The notes under the pieces are model-generated. The model was not told the DNA's origin. It saw only the letters and a program-made list of their open reading frames with translations, and searched no databases. From Paraburkholderia graminis C4D1M (GTDB taxonomy: Bacteria; Pseudomonadota; Gammaproteobacteria; Burkholderiales; Burkholderiaceae): a stretch of DNA of 64,000 nucleotides. The number at the start of each line of letters is the position of its first letter. Positions within the stretch are counted from its first letter, which is position 1. Of the stretch, positions 8,035-16,029 are shown piece after piece. Location: NCBI RefSeq assembly GCF_000172415.1, contig NZ_ABLD01000010.1, positions 62,001 to 126,000 of the forward strand, in the 5' to 3' direction. The translations under genes were made by a program, and so were the position numbers.

Positions 8035-8622
8035 TCAGCGCTGCGACGGGCGCTTACGGGCCGGCGCCCTGGCAGGCTCGCTGGCAGGCGGCGCGTTGGC
8101 GCCGGCTAGCTTCGCGTGCGCAGCATGCGCCGTTACCTTGCTCGAACGCACTGGACCGGATGGCGCGTCGACTGCAGGCGGCTTGCGCTTTCCCGTGAGT
8201 TCGGCCCAACGCTTCTCGAGCGCGCCTTCGGCAATCGGTTTGATCACTGTGCCGGAACTTTGCGCGTCCCACGTCTGCACTGAGAATGGATGTACGCGCA
8301 ACATGTCGCGAGGAATCACCACGTTCTGATGCGCATCCACAAGCCAGTCATACACGAAGTCGATGCACAGACGATAGCCGCGCTTCGTCGCGGAATCGGG
8401 GACCTCGTAGGGCGCGCGCGTCACGTAGCCCGAGCCGAAAATGCCCTTCGGTTCCATCGCGACGCGATGCAGAAACACGCGATCGCCACGCAGGATGCCG
8501 CGGGCAAATCCGCAGCCCCAGACGTCGGCGACCGCGATGCCCGCGGCGACGCGTTTCGCCACGTCGGGCAACTCCGGCCACGGCCATTTTTTGGGGCTCC
8601 AGATCAACAGAAAGGCAGTCAT
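8035..8622 (-). CDS. EVE/PUA-like domain protein of unknown function
   Basis: A 195-residue protein. The first 130 residues look like an EVE/PUA-like fold: it opens with a short strand and Trp-rich SPKKWPWP, then GCGFARGILRGDRVFLHR, then GIFGSGYVTRAPYE, the kind of pattern seen in modified-base-binding EVE domains and in N-terminal parts of some HNH restriction proteins. The last roughly 50 residues are low-complexity Ala/Pro/Lys/Arg. No nuclease motif follows, so a bare modified-nucleotide reader is the best guess; the family call rests on pattern resemblance only. It stands alone between hemL and the divergent MFS gene. Confidence 0.7.
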   Translation of the reverse strand: MTAFLLIWSPKKWPWPELPDVAKRVAAGIAVADVWGCGFARGILRGDRVFLHRVAMEPKGIFGSGYVTRAPYEVPDSATKRGYRLCIDFVYDWLVDAHQNVVIPRDMLRVHPFSVQTWDAQSSGTVIKPIAEGALEKRWAELTGKRKPPAVDAPSGPVRSSKVTAHAAHAKLAGANAPPASEPARAPARKRPSQR

Positions 8623-8872
8623 TTCAGCGTTGCAGATCAGTCACGTTTTGAAGGCGTCGAGGGAATTTCGTACGACGCTCAAGGGTTCACGCGGCAGCTT
8701 AACCGATCGGCGGCACGCTTGCCGCGAGGCTTCGTCGAGTGCGAATTGCCGCGCGCTTCGTTTGCCAGGCGCGGCACACGCGGTAAGCGTCGCGTACAAT
8801 TCATCCGGTCAATGCCGGTCTTTCGTATCACCGCGCCGCCTCGTTAAGGACGCGCGCTTCACCTGGATTCCC

Positions 8873-10093
8873 ATGTCTCATGTCACCGGACGCCGGCCAG
8901 ATGGCCGGCTGATTCTGTTGCTCGGCGCGCTTGCCGCCTGCGGACCGATTTCGATCGACATGTATCTGCCGAGCTTGCCCACCATCGCGCAGGCATTTGC
9001 GATCGGCACGAGCGCGGCGCAGACCACGCTCACCAGTTTCATGTTCGGCTTTTCGATCGGCATGCTGCTTTATGGGCCGCTGTCGGATACCTATGGCCGC
9101 CGGCCCGTGCTGCTCGGCGGCATCATCATGTATGCGCTCGCGAGCATTGCGTGCACGCTGTCGTTCTCGATCGGCGCGCTGGTCATCTTTCGCTTCGTGC
9201 AGGCGCTCGGAGCAGGCGCGGCCTCCGTGCTCGCTCGCGCCATTGCGCGCGATGCATATGGTCCGACCGACGCGGCACGCGTGTTGTCGATGCTTGCCAT
9301 CGTCACGTCGATCGGTCCGTTGCTCGCGCCGCTGATTGGCGGGCAATTGCTGCTGCTTGGCGGCTGGCGCATCGTGTTTATCGCGTTGACGCTGTTCGGC
9401 ACCGTCTGCGCGATAACCGCGTTCCTCAAGGTGCCGGAAACCTGGCCGCGCGAGAAACGCGCGCACTCGGTGCTTCACAAGTCGTTTGCCGCGTATGGCC
9501 GACTGTTGCGCGATCCCGTCGCGTGGGGGCACATGTTGTGCGGGGGCATGGCGTTCGCGTCGATGTTCGCGTACATCACGGCGACGCCGTTTGTGTACAT
9601 CGAATATTTTCACGTGTCGGCGCAGCACTATGGCTTTTTGTTTGCGCTGAACATCGTCGGCATCATGTTCGGCAACTTCATGAATACGCGGCTCGTCGGC
9701 CAACTCGGGTCATTGCCGATCATTTCGTTTGCCGCGACCGTGAGTTGCATCGCGTCGCTGTTCGTCTGCCTCGTCTCGTTGACGGGCTGGGGCGGGTTGT
9801 GGTCGATCGTAGCGGGGCTCTTCTTCGTGGTCGGCGTGGTGGGTTTGCTGTCGGCCAATTGCACGACCGATCTGATGCATCGCTATCCGGCCAACGCGGG
9901 CGCGGCGGCCGCGGTGTTCGGCGCGATGCAACTGGCGCTCGGCGCGCTGTCGAGTCTCGCGGTCGGCCTCTGGACCGATGTCTCGCCGAAGGGCATGGGC
10001 ATTGTGGTCGGCGTGGCGGGGACGCTGTGTTATGTCGGCCGCATTCTGGTCGTCAGATGGCATGGAACGAAGGCGCCCGTGGCTGTCGTTTGA
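8873..10093 (+). CDS. Bcr/CflA-family drug efflux transporter (MFS)
   Basis: A 406-residue inner-membrane proton-driven efflux protein with about 12 hydrophobic segments. Bcr/CflA features are the first helix followed by SIDMYLPSLPTIAQAF, the motif A-like loop GPLSDTYGRRPVLL after helix 2, and FRFVQALGAGAASVLARAIARD in helix 4. The substrate cannot be read. The ATG at 8873 is favoured because it puts the first transmembrane helix at the normal distance (about 10 residues); the frame is open upstream but antisense to the neighbouring gene. The Shine-Dalgarno is weak. Confidence 0.93.
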   Translation: MSHVTGRRPDGRLILLLGALAACGPISIDMYLPSLPTIAQAFAIGTSAAQTTLTSFMFGFSIGMLLYGPLSDTYGRRPVLLGGIIMYALASIACTLSFSIGALVIFRFVQALGAGAASVLARAIARDAYGPTDAARVLSMLAIVTSIGPLLAPLIGGQLLLLGGWRIVFIALTLFGTVCAITAFLKVPETWPREKRAHSVLHKSFAAYGRLLRDPVAWGHMLCGGMAFASMFAYITATPFVYIEYFHVSAQHYGFLFALNIVGIMFGNFMNTRLVGQLGSLPIISFAATVSCIASLFVCLVSLTGWGGLWSIVAGLFFVVGVVGLLSANCTTDLMHRYPANAGAAAAVFGAMQLALGALSSLAVGLWTDVSPKGMGIVVGVAGTLCYVGRILVVRWHGTKAPVAVV

Positions 10094-10255
10094 ATGCAGC
10101 GTCATGGTGACGGCGTGTTATTGACTTTGGCTGTGTGTCGGCGGGGCCGGCGTGCAGCGTGCATCTAGCGGAAAACACTAGGTGTTGCGCGCACGCGACC
10201 TTGCGTTTGAATTTGCATTGCTATGATGAGGTCACTGTTCCTCGGAGCGGCAATC

Positions 10256-10486
10256 ATGGCGATCAGAGATTTGATGAACGGCGAGCGGCAACATGCGGCA
10301 TTCGCCGAAGCGCAGAAGCTGGCCGACAGCGGCGCCTATCACGATTACACGGACATCGAATACGTATTGCGCTTTGATTATGGCTTGACCGATGTATCGA
10401 CGCTGCTCGACAGTCAGTTGATGCATCGCGATCTCAACCGGCGTTGTGCGGACGCGCGGGAGAGGGTCGAGGCGGTGAGTGTTTGA
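10256..10486 (+). CDS. Small hypothetical protein
   Basis: A 76-residue acidic, mostly helical protein (begins AIRDLMNGERQHAAFAEA, with TDIEYVLRFDYGLTD in the middle). A good GGAG Shine-Dalgarno lies 8 bases before the ATG at 10256, which is why this start was preferred to the ATG at 10223. No family recognised. It lies between the MFS gene and a broken DUF3800 gene in a stretch that looks like accessory DNA next to tRNA-Ser. Confidence 0.65.
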   Translation: MAIRDLMNGERQHAAFAEAQKLADSGAYHDYTDIEYVLRFDYGLTDVSTLLDSQLMHRDLNRRCADARERVEAVSV

Positions 10487-10509
10487 TGCGAGGATGACGC
10501 GAGGCGGCT

Positions 10510-10967
10510 TCAATCAGATCTACGCGCGTTGGATCGGCGGGTGCTGGAGGTCTTCATTCGCAGATATTGACGCACGCGTTCCAGGCCGTACTGAATGCCG
10601 ATGTGATAAGGATTGTACGGATTGGTGTATCTGTCCTTCAATTTACGTTTGTCGATAACGACACCAATCACCGTTAAGGGTAAGTCGTCGATTATCGAGG
10701 TCAAACGTTCAAGGAACGTTTCTCGTGGCTCCTTGCTGAGTCGGGCAAACGCCCCGCGCTTGCGGCGAATGTCGGACTCATGCAGAACGACGCAATCGTG
10801 GCCGAACGTCTCGAACTTCAACCTCTTGATCCGCGGAACCAGGATGTCTGCATAGTCACTTTTCTTGATGAGCAGAAACACAGCACGAATAGTGGGTAAT
10901 CCGTGTCGATAGACGTACGGCTGTGGTCCCCGCTTTCGTCAACGAAAACGATATAGTCGCTATGCAT
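10510..10967 (-). pseudogene. DUF3800-domain protein, frameshifted and truncated
   Basis: Two minus-strand frames together give one DUF3800 protein. The first frame (ATG at 10967) reads DYIVFVDESGDHSRTSIDTD and YPLFVLCF, the diagnostic DUF3800 start with its acidic DESGD motif. The second frame takes over near 10877 with LLIKKSDYADILVPRIKRL and continues through HDCVVLHESDIR, PRETFLERLTSIIDDLP and VIDKRKLKDRY. Restoring one base near 10877 joins them. The reading also ends at about 150 residues, shortly after GLERVRQYL, well short of the usual ~240, so the 3' part is missing. Both defects suggest a decayed gene beside tRNA-Ser. Confidence 0.8.
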
Positions 10968-11000
10968 TCGGCAATGAGATCTTTTATCGGCGCAAACGAA

Positions 11001-11022
11001 AAACGGGCCTGGCGGCCCGTTT
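11001..11022 (-). terminator. Terminator-like hairpin after tRNA-Ser
   Basis: A 9-bp stem, AAACGGGCC with GGCCCGTTT around a TGGC loop, followed on the minus strand by an extra T run (complement of the A run at 10999-11003). It lies 17 bases beyond the 3' end of tRNA-Ser and is placed to end that transcript. Confidence 0.7.
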
Positions 11023-11038
11023 CGTATAAGACAAGTCC

Positions 11039-11128
11039 TGGCGGAGGCGGTGAGATTCGAACTCACGGAAGGATCACTCCTTCGCCGGTTTTCAAGACCG
11101 GTGCCTTAAACCACTCGGCCACACCTCC
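11039..11128 (-). tRNA. tRNA-Ser(UGA)
   Basis: Minus-strand class II tRNA of 90 bases including an encoded CCA (11039-11041). The acceptor stem GGAGGTG pairs with CGCCTCC with one G-T pair; the anticodon arm CCGGT/ACCGG holds the TGA anticodon; a long variable arm (GGCGAAGGAGTGATCCTTCC region) and a T arm GTGAG-TTCGAAT-CTCAC are clear. The long variable arm and anticodon identify serine. Confidence 0.95.
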
Positions 11129-11184
11129 AAGCCGCAAATTGTAACCTGAAAAAACCTCGCTGCGGCGCTCGAGCCATCCCGCAT

Positions 11185-12414
11185 TCACTGCGGATCTTTC
11201 AGAAACAACGCCTGTAGATCGTTCAGAAACGCTTGTCCAAGCGGCGTCGGCGCAATCTTCTCGTGATCGCGCGTGATCAGCTTGCGGCGCTCCGCTTCCT
11301 GCAAAGCCGGCTCGATCGACGTCATCGGCAAACCCGTGCGTTCGATAAACCGATGCACCGGAAAACCTTCCACCAGCCGCAGCGCATTCAGCATGAATTC
11401 GAACGGCAGATCGCGCGGTCCGACTTCATGTTCTTCCTGCACCGCCGCGCCGGCTTTGGCCTGCTCGATAAACGTAGCCGGATGCTTATAACGCGCCTGG
11501 CGCAGCACGCGATTCGGAAACGACAGCTTCGTATGCGCGCCGGCGCCAATGCCCAGATAGTCGCCGAAACGCCAGTAGTTCAGATTGTGCTTGCTCTGCC
11601 GATGTGGCTTCGCATACGCGGACACTTCGTAGCGCTCATATCCCGCAGCCGACGTGCGTTCCTGAATCCAGTCCTGCATATCGGCGGATGCATCGTCGTC
11701 GGGCAGGGCGGGCGGAAACTTTGCGAACAGCGTGTTCGGTTCGAGCGTCAGGTGATAAAGCGAAAGATGCGGCGGCGCGAACGACAACGCGGTATCGATA
11801 TCGGCCTGGCACTCGGCAAGCGTCTGCTGCGGAAGCGCGAACATCAGATCGAGATTGAAGTTATCGAACGTAGACGCGGCCACCTCGACGGCACGACGCG
11901 CTTGCGTCGAATCGTGAATCCGGCCGAGCGCCTTCAGATGCGCTTCATTAAAACTCTGAATGCCCACCGACAACCGGTTCACACCGCTCGCGCGAAACTG
12001 AGCGAACTTCGCGGCCTCGAAGGTGCCGGGATTGGCTTCGAGCGTGATCTCGGCATCGGCGTCGAGCGGCAGCAGCGCGCGAATGTCCGACAGCATGCGG
12101 TCGAGCCCCGCCGCCGACAGCAAGCTCGGCGTACCTCCGCCGATAAACACCGTATGCACCTGCCGCCCCCACACCAGCGGCAGCGCCATCTCGAGATCGG
12201 CGCGCAACGCATCGAGATAATCGTTCTCGGGGAACGTGTCGCCCTTCCATTCGTGCGAGTTGAAATCGCAATACGGACACTTGCGCACGCACCACGGAAA
12301 ATGCACATACAGCGAAAGCGGCGGCAGCGACGTCAGCCGTATGCTGCCTGGCGACGTGAATGCCTTGATGACGCCATTGCCGACATCGGCGGGCGTCGGC
12401 TTGATCGGAATCAC
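11185..12414 (-). CDS. hemW: Radical SAM heme chaperone HemW
   Basis: A 409-residue protein of the HemN-like group that is now understood as a heme chaperone (older name: oxygen-independent coproporphyrinogen III oxidase-like). The radical SAM cluster ligands are Cys42, Cys46 and Cys49 in PWCVRKCPYC; the cysteine after the third ligand that marks true HemN (CxxxCxxCxC) is replaced by DFNSH, the HemW form. Other features are FIGGGTPSLLSAAGLDRML and the SVGIQSFNEAHLKALGRIH segment. The stop lies inside the preceding... rdgB start region: rdgB ends four bases into this gene, so the two are translationally coupled. Confidence 0.95.
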   Translation of the reverse strand: MIPIKPTPADVGNGVIKAFTSPGSIRLTSLPPLSLYVHFPWCVRKCPYCDFNSHEWKGDTFPENDYLDALRADLEMALPLVWGRQVHTVFIGGGTPSLLSAAGLDRMLSDIRALLPLDADAEITLEANPGTFEAAKFAQFRASGVNRLSVGIQSFNEAHLKALGRIHDSTQARRAVEVAASTFDNFNLDLMFALPQQTLAECQADIDTALSFAPPHLSLYHLTLEPNTLFAKFPPALPDDDASADMQDWIQERTSAAGYERYEVSAYAKPHRQSKHNLNYWRFGDYLGIGAGAHTKLSFPNRVLRQARYKHPATFIEQAKAGAAVQEEHEVGPRDLPFEFMLNALRLVEGFPVHRFIERTGLPMTSIEPALQEAERRKLITRDHEKIAPTPLGQAFLNDLQALFLKDPQ

Positions 12415-13058
12415 GCTTCCTCCGTCAGACGCGCGAGCAGTTGGCGCAACGCAATCGCGCGATGGCTGCTGGCGTTCTTCGCCGATGGCTCGAGCTCGGC
12501 GGCACTCGCGTTCAGCGACGGCAGGAAGAAGTACGGGTCGTAGCCGAAGCCATTCGAGCCGCGCGGCGCATCGAGAATCTCGCCGTGCCAGCGGCCTTCG
12601 GCGATCAGCGGCTCGGGGTCGTCCGCGTGACGCACGAGCGCGAGAACGCAGTAGTAATACGCGCGTCGATCGCTCTCGCCTTGCAATGCCGAAACCAGCC
12701 GCGCGTTATTCGCCGCGTCGCTTTTCTCGCCGCCGGCTAGCTGTGCGTAACGTGCCGAATAAACGCCCGGCGCACCGCGCAGCGCGCGCACGCAAAGACC
12801 GGAATCGTCGGCGAGGGCGGGCAGGCCCGTGAGCTTCGCGGCATGCCGCGCCTTGGTCAAAGCGTTTTCTACAAACGTGGGATGCGGCTCTTCCGCTTCC
12901 GGCACGCCCAACGCGCCTTGAGCAATCAACTCGATGCCGGCCGCGTCGAGCAGCGCTGCGAACTCGCGCAGCTTGCCCGCGTTATTCGACGCGAGCACGA
13001 CCTTGTTCAACGACGAACTGGAACTAGCCGCGCCGTTGGCTTCACGAACTTCATTCAC
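12411..13058 (-). CDS. rdgB: RdgB/HAM1 family non-canonical purine NTP pyrophosphatase
   Basis: House-cleaning enzyme that hydrolyses dITP, ITP and XTP to monophosphates, keeping deaminated purines out of DNA. The 215-residue protein has the family N-terminus (VVLASNNAGKLREF), FVENALTKARHAAKLTGLPALADDSGLCV with the catalytic acidic residues, SARYAQ, and the C-terminal GFGYDPYFFLPS followed by KNASSHRAIALRQL. A Ser-rich N-terminal extension of about 20 residues is present. It overlaps hemW by 4 bases and rph by 8 bases on the minus strand. Confidence 0.96.
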   Translation of the reverse strand: MNEVREANGAASSSSSLNKVVLASNNAGKLREFAALLDAAGIELIAQGALGVPEAEEPHPTFVENALTKARHAAKLTGLPALADDSGLCVRALRGAPGVYSARYAQLAGGEKSDAANNARLVSALQGESDRRAYYYCVLALVRHADDPEPLIAEGRWHGEILDAPRGSNGFGYDPYFFLPSLNASAAELEPSAKNASSHRAIALRQLLARLTEEA

Positions 13059-13791
13059 CTCGATACTCCAATGCTTCTTTCTGCTTCGCGATCAACGTGG
13101 CAATGCCGTCGCTCGCTAGATCGAGCAGCGCGTTCATTTCATCGCGCGAAAAAGGTACGCCTTCCGCGGTTCCCTGAATTTCCACGAAGCCGCCCGCGCC
13201 GGTCATGACGACGTTCATGTCGGTGTCGCATTGCGAGTCTTCGTCATAATCGAGATCGAGAACCGGCAGACCGTCGTACACTCCGACCGAAATGGCCGCG
13301 ACGTAATCGCTGATCGGCGAGCTTTCGATGCGGCCCGCGGCCAGCAGTTTGCTCACCGCGTCGTGTGCGGCGACGAAAGCGCCGGTGATGCTCGCCGTGC
13401 GCGTGCCGCCGTCGGCCTGGATCACGTCGCAGTCGATATGCAGCGTGCGTGCGCCGAGTTTTTCCAGATCGAACACCGAGCGCAGCGCGCGGCCGATCAG
13501 ACGCTGGATTTCCTGCGTGCGCCCGGTCTGTTTGCCGCGCGCGGCCTCGCGGTCGCTGCGCGTATGCGTGGCGCGCGGCAGCATGCCGTATTCGGCGGTG
13601 AGCCAGCCCTGGCCGCGATCGCGCAGAAACGAAGGCACGGTCTCGGCGATGCTCGCCGTGCAGATCACCTTGGTGTCGCCGAATTCGACCAGCACCGAGC
13701 CCTCCGCGTGCTTCGTGTAGTGGCGCGTGATGCGCACGTCGCGCAACTGATGGGCGAGGCGTCCGCTGGGGCGTTGAGTGGTGTCGGTCAT
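13051..13791 (-). CDS. rph: Ribonuclease PH
   Basis: Phosphorolytic 3'-5' exoribonuclease that trims tRNA 3' ends and forms hexameric rings. The 246-residue protein shows the family segments GSVLVEFGDTKVICTAS, GWLTAEYGMLPRAT, RTQEIQRLIGRALR, TLHIDCDVIQADGGTRTASITGA (central phosphate/metal region) and the C-terminal DLDYDEDSQCDTDMNVVMTG. It is the first gene of the minus-strand rph-rdgB-hemW operon and is divergent from yicC. Confidence 0.97.
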   Translation of the reverse strand: MTDTTQRPSGRLAHQLRDVRITRHYTKHAEGSVLVEFGDTKVICTASIAETVPSFLRDRGQGWLTAEYGMLPRATHTRSDREAARGKQTGRTQEIQRLIGRALRSVFDLEKLGARTLHIDCDVIQADGGTRTASITGAFVAAHDAVSKLLAAGRIESSPISDYVAAISVGVYDGLPVLDLDYDEDSQCDTDMNVVMTGAGGFVEIQGTAEGVPFSRDEMNALLDLASDGIATLIAKQKEALEYRGE

Positions 13792-14011
13792 GTGGATTGG
13801 GTCAGGAAGAAAGCGGGAGGGGAAAGCAGGATTTTACAGCCGATCGGGGCGCGCATGCGTCCGGCGGCTGGGCGCGTCGGCCGGGGCTCTACAAGGGGTC
13901 TCATCGACAAAAATGGGATAATGCCTGTTCACCGCCTCGCGTCTCGTACACGCCGGGCGATTCGACTCTTCGGCCATGCTTTTACGCAAGGCCACCATCG
14001 CGAGAAATACG

Positions 14012-14935
14012 ATGATCTACAGCATGACTGGCTATGCGAGCGCGACACGCGAACTCGTCGCGGCTTCGGGCACGGGCGGCGTGAGCGTGTCGGTCGAACT
14101 GCGCACGGTGAATTCGCGCTTTCTCGACCTCAACTTCCGTATGCCGGAAGACGTGCGTGTGTGCGAACCCACGCTGCGCGAAATGCTGATGAACAAGCTG
14201 TCGCGCGGCAAGGTGGATATTCGCATCAATCTGCAGCGCAGCGAACAGACGGCGAACGCAGGCTCGATCAATCATGACGCACTGACGCAACTGGCGCTGC
14301 TCGAGCGCACCGTGCTCGCGACGTTTCCGGAAGCGGGCCGTCTGCGCAGCGGCGAAATTCTGCGCTGGCCGGGCGTGCTCGCCGAGACGGGCGTGGCACC
14401 GGACGTGTTGCGCGACGCCGTGCTCGCGTGCGGCAAGCAGGCGATTACCGATCTGATCGACGTGCGGGCCCGCGAAGGCGCGCAACTCGCGACGATGCTG
14501 CTCGCCAACGTCACGGAAATGGAAGCGATCGTCACGAAGATCACGCCGCTCGTGCCGGAGTTGATTACGAAGCATCAGCAGAAGATCGTCGAGCGCTTGC
14601 AGGAAGCGCTCGGCATTGCGGCGCCGGATACGGCCGCGACCATCGTGTCGCGCGAAGAGATCAACGAGCGGATTCGCCAGGAAGTGACGATGTACGGCAT
14701 CCGCATCGACATCGCCGAAGAACTGTCGCGCCTCACGGCTCACCTGAACGAAACGCGTCACGTGATCCAGAAGGGCGGCAAGGTCGGCAAGCGGCTCGAC
14801 TTCATGATGCAGGAGCTGAATCGCGAAGCGAACACGCTCGGCTCGAAGGCGGCGGCGAAAGAACTGGCGGATTCGTCGATGACGCTCAAGCTGCTCATCG
14901 AACAGATGCGCGAGCAGGTACAGAATCTGGAATAA
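14012..14935 (+). CDS. yicC: YicC family endoribonuclease-like protein
   Basis: A 307-residue YicC/UPF0701 protein; E. coli YicC has been described as an endoribonuclease. It starts with the family signature MIYSMTGYAS, has SVELRTVNSRFLDLNFRMPE, SRGKVDIRINLQRSE, and ends with the conserved KGGKVGKRLDFMMQELNREANTLGSKA segment. The start at 14012 gives exactly the family N-terminus, so the in-frame ATG 12 codons upstream was not used. It lies 17 bases before gmk, a common proteobacterial gene pair. Confidence 0.95.
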   Translation: MIYSMTGYASATRELVAASGTGGVSVSVELRTVNSRFLDLNFRMPEDVRVCEPTLREMLMNKLSRGKVDIRINLQRSEQTANAGSINHDALTQLALLERTVLATFPEAGRLRSGEILRWPGVLAETGVAPDVLRDAVLACGKQAITDLIDVRAREGAQLATMLLANVTEMEAIVTKITPLVPELITKHQQKIVERLQEALGIAAPDTAATIVSREEINERIRQEVTMYGIRIDIAEELSRLTAHLNETRHVIQKGGKVGKRLDFMMQELNREANTLGSKAAAKELADSSMTLKLLIEQMREQVQNLE

Positions 14936-14952
14936 GGCGGGAGCATCACAAC

Positions 14953-15636
14953 ATGACCGATCATCACACACGCGACAGCGGCGCGCCGCGCAACCCGTAT
15001 GCCGGCGCATATCCCGGCAACCTGTTCATGGTCGTCGCGCCTTCGGGCGCCGGCAAGTCGACGCTCGTGAATGCGCTGCTCGCCCGCGACGAAGCGATCC
15101 GTCTGTCGATCTCGTACACGACGCGCCCGCCGCGTCCGAAGGAGCAGGACGGCGAGCACTATCACTTCACCACCGTCGACGATTTCATGCAGCGTCATGA
15201 TGCCGGCGAGTTTCTCGAAAGCGCAGAAGTGCACGGCAACTACTACGGCACGTCGCGCGTGTGGATCGAGGAGCAGATGAAAAGCGGCCATGACGTGCTG
15301 CTCGAAATCGACTGGCAGGGCGCGCAGCAGGTGAAGAAGCAGTTTCATAACGCGGTCGAGATTTTCATCTTGCCGCCGTCGCTCGAAGCGCTCGAAGAGC
15401 GCCTGAAAAAGCGCGGCCAGGATGAGCCGAACGTCATCACGCGACGTCTGCTTGCGGCGGGCAGCGAGATGGCGCATGCGGCCGAAGCGGAGTACGTGGT
15501 GATCAACGAGAACTTCGATCGCGCGCTCAGCGAACTGCAGTGTCTCGTGGCCGCGACGCGTTCACGCTTCGCCTCGCAATACGCGCGTCATACGCAGCTT
15601 TTTGTGCAACTCGGCATTCACCTTCCGCACCCCTGA
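14953..15636 (+). CDS. gmk: Guanylate kinase
   Basis: Phosphorylates GMP to GDP. The 227-residue protein has the P-loop APSGAGKST (about 29-37), the GMP-binding SYTTRPPRPKEQDGEHY segment, FLESAEVHGNYYGTSR, and the lid region KRGQDEPNVITRRL. An N-terminal extension of about 20 residues precedes the kinase core, which is a little longer than in E. coli. Position between yicC and rpoZ on the plus strand is the standard order. Confidence 0.97.
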   Translation: MTDHHTRDSGAPRNPYAGAYPGNLFMVVAPSGAGKSTLVNALLARDEAIRLSISYTTRPPRPKEQDGEHYHFTTVDDFMQRHDAGEFLESAEVHGNYYGTSRVWIEEQMKSGHDVLLEIDWQGAQQVKKQFHNAVEIFILPPSLEALEERLKKRGQDEPNVITRRLLAAGSEMAHAAEAEYVVINENFDRALSELQCLVAATRSRFASQYARHTQLFVQLGIHLPHP

Positions 15637-15696
15637 GCGCGGCGGCGATTCGAGCACATAAGGTAGAATAAGCAACATACTGAGAAGGAACCCAAC

Positions 15697-15900
15697 ATGG
15701 CCCGCATTACCGTCGAAGACTGTCTCAAACAGATCCCGAACCGTTTCGAACTCGCGCTTGCCGCGACCTATCGCGCGCGTCAGCTCGCTCAAGGTCACAC
15801 GCCGAAGATCGAAAGCCGCGACAAGCCCACGGTCGTCGCGCTGCGCGAGATCGCTGCCGGCCAGGTCGGTGTCGAAATGCTGAAGAAGGTGCCGGTTTAA
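15697..15900 (+). CDS. rpoZ: RNA polymerase omega subunit
   Basis: The 67-residue omega subunit stabilises the beta-prime subunit and is needed for ppGpp binding at site 1. It begins [21 protein letters not shown] and carries the conserved YRARQLAQG and [13 protein letters not shown] segments. A GAAGGAA Shine-Dalgarno precedes the ATG and a TAGAAT hexamer lies about 30 bases upstream as a possible -10. Placement just before spoT couples the ppGpp target to the ppGpp enzyme. Confidence 0.97.
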
Positions 15901-16029
15901 GGCGCGCTTTCCCCGCTTCTGATTATTGATTCGCCACATGTTTCTGGCGCGTTTTCCAGTCACACCTGCTTTACCTGATTGCATCAACGTGCAGACCGGC
16001 GTCCACTCCTAACCGCTACGGAGGCGAAC

